Shown: piece by piece, positions 1 to 4,947 of the stretch | How positions within the stretch are numbered: the stretch's first letter is position 1 | How the letters are laid out: every line of letters starts with the position of its first letter | Source: Deltaproteobacteria bacterium | GTDB lineage: Bacteria; Desulfobacterota; SM23-61 | Length of the DNA: 6,962 nt | Assembly (NCBI GenBank): GCA_016234425.1 | Contig: JACRCA010000249.1 | Location: 1-6,962, forward strand | Direction of reading: 5' to 3' | Program-made: the position numbers and the translations under genes | The notes under the pieces: generated by a model | Seen by the model: only the letters and a program-made list of their open reading frames with translations | The model's database searches: none | What the model was told of the DNA's origin: nothing

Positions 1-1157
1 ATGATCGGAAAAAGGATTTCTCTGGGCAAGGAAAAAAGTTTAACGGCCGGCTTAATGATCGCCAGGCCAATAAAATACATGGCCAGGTTGGCTACAAAAA
101 GACACCCATAAATAAAATAGAGTAGCCCTGGTTGCTCCCGGTCGATCATGGGACCCACAATGACTCCATGCAGGTTGAGGGCAGCCATAAACATCGCCGT
201 CCCTGCGCTTCCCGGAATTCCCAGGACCAAAGTCGGTAGCAGGGCACCGCCAATATTGGAATTACCCGCCACCTCGGAACAGACGATTCCTTCCAGGTCT
301 CCCTCAGAAAACTTTTTCCTGGTGGCGCGTTCTCCCATCCCATAGGAGACAAAGGCAGACATAGTCGCTCCGGCAGCGGGGAGAATCCCTATCAAAAGTC
401 CGACGATATTGGAACGGATGATACTCCTCCAGTACCTGAAGAATTCCCGAGGAAGAGGGGCAATTTTGCCAACTTTTTCCGGAAGGCGATAGGGGATCGG
501 CTCTGAAAGGACATCGATTATCTCCACAATGCCAAATGTACCGATCACGGCCGCTATCAGGGAAAGGCCGAGAAGGAGATGCATGCTCCCAAAGGTGAAT
601 CGCTCATAACCGTAAATTTCTTCCCTGCCCACCAGCGCTATGAGCAGGCCCAACCATCCGGATATCCAGCCTTTTAAAGGGGATTCGCCCGCAGTCAGTG
701 CTCCGGCCAAAGAAACTGCCCAAAGAAAAAGCAGGGCCATCTCCCAGGAGGAAAACCGTAGAGCAATCTCGAGCAAAATGGAAACCAAAGCGATTAATAC
801 AAAAGTCCCGAACCAGCTGCCAACCGTACAACTTGTAAGGGCCGTTCCTAAAGCAAGGCCCGCCTGCCCCTTCTTCGCCAGGGGGAATCCGGCCATTTGT
901 GTGGGGACGGAATCGGGTGTCCCAGGGATATTTGTCGTAATCGCCGAGATTGATCCCCCATAATTAGCCCCAACAAAGGTACTCAGCAAAAAGATAATAG
1001 CCACAGGCGTTCCCATCTTATAGGTAAGTCCCAACAGAAGAGCCATGGCCATCACCGGAGAAAGACCGGGCAAAGCCCCCCATATAATGCCCAAGAGGGA
1101 ACCAGAAGCGGCCACTAACAATAAAAAAGGGGTAAAAGCCAGGGAAAAAGTATACAT
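1..1157 (-). CDS. tctA: Tripartite tricarboxylate transporter large permease, TctA family (C-terminus cut by window edge)
   Basis: This is the large membrane subunit of a TTT-type secondary transporter. It carries a carboxylate handed over by a periplasmic TctC receptor across the inner membrane. The frame is open from the ATG at 1157 to the window edge, giving 385 visible codons; the family is usually about 500 residues, so roughly the last 115 are missing. Family hallmarks visible are the N-terminal GSLLGIIWGALPGLSP segment (residues 19-34), the conserved block VGANYGGSISAITTNIPGTP (62-81), a second glycine/proline loop GILPAAGAT (257-265) followed by AFVSYGMGER, and the GGALLPTLVLGIPGSAG segment starting at 303. 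Long hydrophobic stretches separate these loops. The start is 15 bases after the tctB stop and has the ribosome site AAAGGTGGT just upstream. The second loop reads PAAG where I recall PGAG in most relatives. Family assignment is firm; the substrate is unknown and the symbol is family-level. Confidence 0.93.
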   Translation of the reverse strand, partial: MYTFSLAFTPFLLLVAASGSLLGIIWGALPGLSPVMAMALLLGLTYKMGTPVAIIFLLSTFVGANYGGSISAITTNIPGTPDSVPTQMAGFPLAKKGQAGLALGTALTSCTVGSWFGTFVLIALVSILLEIALRFSSWEMALLFLWAVSLAGALTAGESPLKGWISGWLGLLIALVGREEIYGYERFTFGSMHLLLGLSLIAAVIGTFGIVEIIDVLSEPIPYRLPEKVGKIAPLPREFFRYWRSIIRSNIVGLLIGILPAAGATMSAFVSYGMGERATRKKFSEGDLEGIVCSEVAGNSNIGGALLPTLVLGIPGSAGTAMFMAALNLHGVIVGPMIDREQPGLLYFIYGCLFVANLAMYFIGLAIIKPAVKLFSLPREILFPI

Positions 1158-1172
1158 AGGACCACCTTTGTT

Positions 1173-1727
1173 TTATTTTTTCAGGTAGATCAGCCAATCG
1201 AAGATGGACCCACCTGGCATGATGACCGCAAATATAATTTTAAATAGAGCACCCATGCCCAAAGGAATTAATATAGATAAAAGGATAATTTTCTTCCGTC
1301 CTCCTTTCCTCCAAAAAAAATAAAGGGTTGATACCAGGTAGATAAAACTGGCCAGCTCGAAGGGCATTCTGCCGAGTAAACCGAATATATAAAGGGCGAT
1401 TAAAAGGGTAATTCCCAGCAACCTTTTTTTCTTCGTATCGCTCATGGTTTGACTGAAGGAAAAGCCTTGGCATTTAGTAATCAGCCGCTCAAACCCCTTA
1501 TTCTTTATGGAGGAGATGAGTATACTCAGGCTCATGAAAAGGATGCAGGCGCCAAGAAATAAGGGAAGAAGGCCCGGGGCTGAACTCCAGCCGCCAGGCC
1601 TGGGCATTTTTAGAGACCAGAGAATTATTCCCAGACTAAATGCTATCAGGACGATGGAACTTACGAAATCGATCCCGGCCATAGAATTCTTTTCAGAAAC
1701 TTGATTTTTATCGATTTGGTTATCCAT
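1173..1727 (-). CDS. tctB: Tripartite tricarboxylate transporter small permease, TctB family
   Basis: This is the small, poorly conserved membrane subunit that pairs with TctA. The product is 184 residues from the chosen start, in the usual TctB size range. Predicted membrane segments lie at about 21-39, 53-73, 103-120, 123-139 and 147-170. The APGLLPLFLG stretch (50-59) after the first segment matches the G-P-G-F-F-P-like loop typical of TctB, and a charged linker (about 75-102) separates the two halves. An in-frame ATG at 1769 would add 14 codons, but it lies in the centre of a palindromic repeat. The ATG at 1727 is preferred, with GGAGGG at 1739-1744 about 11 bases upstream; an ATG at 1682 is a weaker alternative. 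The gene sits directly upstream of tctA. Identification rests on hydropathy pattern, the proline loop and position, because TctB sequences diverge strongly. Confidence 0.85.
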   Translation of the reverse strand: MDNQIDKNQVSEKNSMAGIDFVSSIVLIAFSLGIILWSLKMPRPGGWSSAPGLLPLFLGACILFMSLSILISSIKNKGFERLITKCQGFSFSQTMSDTKKKRLLGITLLIALYIFGLLGRMPFELASFIYLVSTLYFFWRKGGRKKIILLSILIPLGMGALFKIIFAVIMPGGSIFDWLIYLKK

Positions 1728-1754
1728 TTCCTTTGTATCCCTCCGTGGTGAAGC

Positions 1755-1782
1755 GTAGGGGCAATTCATGAATTGCCCCTAC
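1755..1782. repeat. Perfect 28-bp palindrome (dispersed-repeat type)
   Basis: The half-site GTAGGGGCAATTCA is followed directly by its exact reverse complement, giving a 14-bp stem with no spacer. The next flanking base pair does not match, so the element has sharp ends. Palindromes beginning GTAGGGGC and ending GCCCCTAC recur as scattered intergenic repeats in many bacterial genomes (from memory, not searched). It lies between the second receptor gene and tctB and overlaps the 5' end of the longest possible tctB frame, which argues against that upstream start. In the transcript it would form a strong hairpin about 28 bases before the tctB start. Confidence 0.85.
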
Positions 1783-1817
1783 AGTTGGGATTGCTGCGCT
1801 AACTCACCCCCTCTTCA

Positions 1818-1849
1818 CCCTGTGGAGTACCGAAACTTACTTCACAGGG
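1818..1849. repeat. Imperfect inverted repeat, 12-bp arms
   Basis: The arms CCCTGTGGAGTA and TACTTCACAGGG pair at 11 of 12 positions around an 8-base loop. It lies in the spacer between the second receptor gene and tctB, beside the G/C-rich hairpin at 1854-1878. The two probably belong to one composite intergenic element spanning about 1804-1891, because C-rich sequence (CACCCCCT, from about 1805) and G-rich sequence (AGGTGGGGGG, to about 1891) bracket both. No run of T follows in the direction of transcription, so this looks like a stabilising or dispersed hairpin rather than a full terminator. Confidence 0.7.
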
Positions 1850-1853
1850 CAAG

Positions 1854-1891
1854 CCCTCCCCCTTCGAGGGGGAGAGGGAGTAGGTGGGGGG
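1854..1891. repeat. G/C-rich intercistronic hairpin repeat directly after the receptor stop codon
   Basis: CTCCCCCT and AGGGGGAG (1856-1874) form a perfect 8-bp stem around a TCG loop. The stem can extend through CCC/GGG (1854-1856 with 1876-1878) past a bulge, and the right flank continues as a G-rich tract to 1891. In transcription order the C-rich tract begins just after the TAA of the receptor gene at 1893-1895. Repeats of this look (CCCTCCCCCT...AGGGGGAG with flanking CCCCCAC or GTGGGGG) are common intergenic elements. There is no U-run, so it is more likely an mRNA 3'-end stabiliser or attenuator between receptor and permease genes than a strong terminator. Confidence 0.75.
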
Positions 1892-1892
1892 A

Positions 1893-2972
1893 TTATTTGC
1901 TGCTTATTCGAGGTTTGTAATCTTTTGGTGGCCACCACTTATCAAAGTCTTCGGTCCGGGGGAGTCCCAGATCAGCGGGGTTGACCTTGACCCCTTCTAT
2001 CTTCAGATCCCAGGCCAGCCAGGCGGTCAGGCACTCACTGAGCGCAGCCTGTCGGTCAGCCTCTTCCCCCAGCGCTACTGACTTAAAGAAGAATCTTTTT
2101 TCCAAGACGTCTTCAAATTCAGGGGAATTAACCGCAGCGATGAAGGCCTTCTTGATCTTTTCCAGGATCTCCACCGGTGTTTCTCTCCTCACCCCCAGCG
2201 TATACATCGTTCCAAAGGGGCAGTATTTGGCCATGGTGGGAACATAATCAGTGATTGGGGTTAAGAGGGTTCCGTCTTTGAGTCTACTCGCTTCTTTAGC
2301 GAATATAGCCAGGCTCCTCATCTTGCCACCTTTAATAAGTTCGATCTGGGAGCCGATGGTACTCAAAACCACATCTACCTCTCCTTGCAAGCAGCCTAAA
2401 ACCCCCGGGGCATCTCCCTTATAAGGAATCTGGCGAAAATTGAATTTGGCTTCCTTGATGAGCATCTCATTTCCTTCATGGGACATACTCCCCATACCCG
2501 CCATGGCCCCTTTATACTTCCCCGGATTCTTGCGGACCCCATCCAGAAATTCAGCGAACGTTTTGAAGGGGGAATCTGATCTGACGGACCAGGAAATCAC
2601 CCCATCGGCAGCCTTATAATACTGCCAATCCTTCCAGCCACAGAGCTTGCTATACCCCATCACCCGTAGCGGCTTGCTATACTGGGAGGCCCCCAACCAC
2701 CAGTAGCCATCCGCAGGTTTGGAGTATACCAGGTCCATCGCCATCGCCCCGACAGCGCCCTCTCGGTTGGTACAATTGATGGGCACACCCAAGTGTTTCT
2801 CCATCACCGCAGAATAGGCGCGGGTTATTATATCGGTCCCTGCCCCGGCCCTCCACTGGATGACCACATTGATCGGTCCCTCCGGCCAGGCGGCGTCTGC
2901 CTGCGCTGCCATCACTACCATCACAAGAATGGATGTCATCACCAAAAAAGATAATTTTTTAGAAAGTTTCAT
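1893..2972 (-). CDS. Divergent TctC/Bug-family periplasmic solute-binding protein
   Basis: This is a secreted receptor of 359 residues that should bind an organic acid in the periplasm and deliver it to TctA/TctB. Residues 1-27 are a signal peptide: a KLSKK basic start, a hydrophobic core, and ADA before the probable cut ahead of AWPEGPINVV. The ligand loop after the first strand reads QWRAGAGTD (39-47), against PFPPGGILD in the neighbouring receptor; the aspartate that contacts carboxylates in Bug proteins is kept as D47. TRAYSAVMEKHLGVPI (50-65) and a later IPYKGDAPGVLGCLQGEVD are clear family blocks. Unusual points are an aromatic-rich segment (YWWLGASQYSK, then GWKDWQYY) and a C-terminal extension ending in a tryptophan- and proline-rich tail (FDKWWPPKDYKP). 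The start is fixed by AAGGAGGT at 2978-2985, five bases upstream. It begins 27 bases after the first receptor gene and probably arose by old duplication. Confidence 0.88.
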   Translation of the reverse strand: MKLSKKLSFLVMTSILVMVVMAAQADAAWPEGPINVVIQWRAGAGTDIITRAYSAVMEKHLGVPINCTNREGAVGAMAMDLVYSKPADGYWWLGASQYSKPLRVMGYSKLCGWKDWQYYKAADGVISWSVRSDSPFKTFAEFLDGVRKNPGKYKGAMAGMGSMSHEGNEMLIKEAKFNFRQIPYKGDAPGVLGCLQGEVDVVLSTIGSQIELIKGGKMRSLAIFAKEASRLKDGTLLTPITDYVPTMAKYCPFGTMYTLGVRRETPVEILEKIKKAFIAAVNSPEFEDVLEKRFFFKSVALGEEADRQAALSECLTAWLAWDLKIEGVKVNPADLGLPRTEDFDKWWPPKDYKPRISSK

Positions 2973-2999
2973 TCCGCACCTCCTTTTTAGATTAACCTT

Positions 3000-3995
3000 T
3001 CATTTTCTGACTTCGGCGGCGACAAGTCGTTTCAAGATTTCCCTAATCTTAGCGGATTCCGTATCCCAGTACTTGGCCAGCTCCTCGCCATTCATGAAAA
3101 TCACTTCATCGCCGGCATTCTCTATCATATCGATGAATGTTTTGTCCTTGGCTATTACTACTGCGTTCTCTCGAAGCTTTTTTACGATAGGCATAGGAGT
3201 TCTTTTCGGGGCCAAAATCCCTATCCAATTGACCATTTGATAAGGACCGAGGCCCAGTTCTGGGGCAGCAGGCACATCCGGGATAGACTTTAGTCGTTGT
3301 GGGCCCAAAACGGCAAGGATTGTTAACTTTTTCCCCCGCATGAGGGGAATGGATGTGGGGGGAAACTGGGTGGCGAAATCTACGTGTTTTCCCACCACAG
3401 CAGCCAGCGCTGGTCCTCCTCCTTTATAAGGAACATGGCGACACCTTATCCCGGTATCGACCATTAAGATCTCAGCAGGTAAATGGCTTCCTCCATATAA
3501 CCCACCCGAACTAAAGGCATAATAGTCTGGCTTGGCCTTGCAGTTCCTTATTAAGTCAGCCAAGGTTTTCCAGGGACTGTCATAAGGCACGACAACCAGA
3601 GCCGGGCTTAAAACGAAGGATCCAATGGTTGTTTGGTCGAATCGGGTCCATGGAGGTTTACGATTATTCACATTATCCCATTCGATTGCGCACGTTTGGC
3701 CCGTAGTGCCCACGCTGAGAGTATAACCATCCGCTTCGGCCTGGGCCCCTTCCAGCCCGCCTACCATACCGGCAGCACCCGGTTTATTAACCACTACCAT
3801 GGAAACTCCTAGATGTTTCGAAGCCACCGCGGCATACGCTCGGCCTACCACATCCAGAATTCCTCCCGGCGGGAAAGGGTTGATAACAGTAATTGTTCTA
3901 TTGGGGTATTGCTCTGCTGCAAAAGATGGCGCGGCCATAATAAGAATCGCAACTACAGCCATGGTTCCCACTTTAGAAAAGTTATTGCTCTTCAT
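3000..3995 (-). CDS. tctC: TctC/Bug-family periplasmic tricarboxylate-type receptor
   Basis: This is a periplasmic binding protein of 331 residues from the chosen start, the typical length for TctC/Bug receptors. Residues 1-26 form a signal peptide (MKSNN start, hydrophobic core MAVVAILIMAAP, probable cut after SFA). The mature protein begins AEQYPNRTITVINPFPPGG, the canonical first strand and loop, with D48 as the expected carboxylate-contacting aspartate. It continues with SKHLGVSMVVVNKPGAAGMVGG (59-80), DGYTL, and RHVPYKGGGPALAAVVGKHVD, all standard family blocks. An ATG at 4010 is in frame but has no ribosome site. The ATG at 3995 has GGGGGTG at 4002-4008, six bases upstream, and gives a normal signal peptide, so it is preferred. 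It follows the tctA relic by 31 bases and precedes the second receptor. The symbol is family-level; the ligand is unknown. Confidence 0.92.
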   Translation of the reverse strand: MKSNNFSKVGTMAVVAILIMAAPSFAAEQYPNRTITVINPFPPGGILDVVGRAYAAVASKHLGVSMVVVNKPGAAGMVGGLEGAQAEADGYTLSVGTTGQTCAIEWDNVNNRKPPWTRFDQTTIGSFVLSPALVVVPYDSPWKTLADLIRNCKAKPDYYAFSSGGLYGGSHLPAEILMVDTGIRCRHVPYKGGGPALAAVVGKHVDFATQFPPTSIPLMRGKKLTILAVLGPQRLKSIPDVPAAPELGLGPYQMVNWIGILAPKRTPMPIVKKLRENAVVIAKDKTFIDMIENAGDEVIFMNGEELAKYWDTESAKIREILKRLVAAEVRK

Positions 3996-4026
3996 ACCAA
4001 GCACCCCCATTGTTGGGTTTCAATAC

Positions 4027-4317
4027 TCAGGATAACACCTGCTTCTTAGGCTTGATGTTCCTGAAAATGTTCCAGAGAAATAGCAAAAAAGAAATCACGA
4101 TGAACGTAAGGGCCATAGAACTCTCCCAGAAGATAGAAAAGGACCCCGCGCTTCGCATTAGCGATTGGCGAAAGCTTTCCTCCAGAATGGGGCCAACAAT
4201 CAATGCCAGGATGAATGGAGCAAGATCATAATCCAATTTCCGAAAGAAGTAACCCAGGACTCCAAAGATAAGGAGGATGGCCATATCGAGTAAGCTCAAG
4301 TTCATTGAATATGTGTT
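4027..4317 (-). pseudogene. C-terminal remnant of a second tctA permease gene
   Basis: About 95 codons encode the C-terminal end of a TctA permease. The stretch TYSMNLSLLD, LLIFGVLGYFFRKLDYDLAP, and ALIVGPILEESFRQSL is the hallmark end of the family (consensus recalled as GxYxxNNSxxDxxxMxxFGxxGY and LxLGPxLEExxRxSL). It ends with a final membrane segment and a normal stop at 4027. The first ~400 residues of the permease are absent. The only ATG (4305) lies inside the homology and lacks a ribosome site: matching residues TYS continue in frame upstream of it, and a TAA in that frame at 4342-4344 closes it. It therefore looks like the tail left by a deletion. It cannot be the missing end of the tctA at the left edge, which runs away from it. 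A short expressed hydrophobic peptide cannot be excluded. Confidence 0.75.
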
Positions 4318-4391
4318 GCCGTCGCTAAGTAGCCCGCCGGTTTAAAGACTAAGACGAATGCCGCGGTGAGGGCGACGATTTGCCATGGTTT
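4302..4391 (-). pseudogene. Possible TctB fragment abutting the tctA relic
   Basis: A different frame directly upstream of the tctA relic encodes a short hydrophobic run: PWQIVALTAAF, then VLVFKPAGYLATATHIQ and a TGA at 4302-4304. The same frame has stop codons at 4392-4394 and near 4425-4427. The pattern of a basic lead-in, hydrophobic helix, K-P-x-G-Y-x-x-A-T resembles the middle of TctB proteins, where G-F/Y-L-L-A-T is common. TctB-like similarity ends at about 4317 and TctA-like similarity begins at about 4314, as expected at a deletion junction between a former tctB and tctA. No working start is visible: the ribosome-site-like GGGGAAAGGA upstream leads into ATG-AAT-TGA. The TctB match is from memory of a poorly conserved family, so it is tentative. 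Confidence 0.4.
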
Positions 4392-4512
4392 TTAATGCTG
4401 TTTGAAGAATCCCCGCCAATCAATTCATTCCTTTCCCCTCTCTCCTTTTCCGTATAAAAAAATAAAAGACCCAATTACACAAAGCAATACGTTCTTTGTT
4501 CACATCAGAAAT

Positions 4513-4527
4513 CCCTCCCAAAGAGGG
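4513..4527 (-). terminator. Weak hairpin after the VOC gene, possible terminator or attenuator
   Basis: On the transcribed strand CCCTC pairs with GAGGG around a 5-base loop, 23 bases after the VOC stop codon, and ATTTCT follows. The stem is only 5 bp and the T content downstream is poor, so at most it gives partial termination before the relic and receptor genes. Confidence 0.2.
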
Positions 4528-4550
4528 GCCCGCCTGCGCGGTCTCTCTAT

Positions 4551-4943
4551 TTAAACTTGACAGAGTTCTATCAGAACACCTTCCGTTGTTTCGGGATAAA
4601 AAAAGGCTATACGGCCATGAGCCCCAGGTCTGGGGTCTCCCTCTACCAATTTGGCCCCCTTTTTCTCGAAGTCCCGGATGCTGGCCTCCAGGTTATCCAC
4701 TTCAAAACAGATATGATTTATGGCCCCCTTTTGGCTCCGGACTACGCTATCGTGCCCCTTATCGGGGCTCGTGTAATTTAGAAATTCGATCAGAGTGTCT
4801 CCGATGGGGAAAAAGGCAACTCTAACCCCATGAGCCTTGTTTTCCTTTACTTCCGTACAAGAAAGTCCAAATCCCTCGAATCTTTCGATTGCCCGCTCAA
4901 AGTCTTCTACTATGATTCCTATGTGGCGTATCTTTTTGAGCAC
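4551..4943 (-). CDS. VOC-superfamily protein, methylmalonyl-CoA epimerase-like
   Basis: This is a 130-residue metal-dependent vicinal-oxygen-chelate fold protein with two beta-alpha-beta-beta-beta halves. It opens LKKIRHIGIIVEDFERAI, and has VRVAFFPIGDTLIEFL (40-55), GAINHICFEVDNLEASI (73-89), DPRPGAHG (103-110) and GVLIELCQV at the end. This layout and length match methylmalonyl-CoA epimerase (about 130-150 residues). The expected metal ligands are present as H7, E53, H77 and E126. It may therefore epimerise or isomerise an acyl-CoA or related 2-oxo/thioester compound; the exact substrate is not shown and no mutase gene is in the window. The start is GTG at 4943, with GGAAGGAGG at 4955-4963. 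It lies four bases after the PrpD stop, which suggests translational coupling. An ATG at 5009 would overlap the PrpD gene by 62 bases and add 22 residues not expected in the family. Confidence 0.85.
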   Translation of the reverse strand: MLKKIRHIGIIVEDFERAIERFEGFGLSCTEVKENKAHGVRVAFFPIGDTLIEFLNYTSPDKGHDSVVRSQKGAINHICFEVDNLEASIRDFEKKGAKLVEGDPRPGAHGRIAFFYPETTEGVLIELCQV

Positions 4944-4947
4944 GATC

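Noticed and set aside
1728..1769. N-terminal extension of TctB from an ATG at 1769
   Set aside because: The ATG sits at the centre of a perfect palindromic repeat, so the extra codons come from the repeat, not from a gene.
4440..4500. AT-rich stretch upstream of the permease relic as a sigma-70 promoter for the receptor genes
   Set aside because: TTGCTT and TATTTT can be placed 17 bases apart, but each matches the consensus poorly in an AT-rich tract, so it is not supportable.
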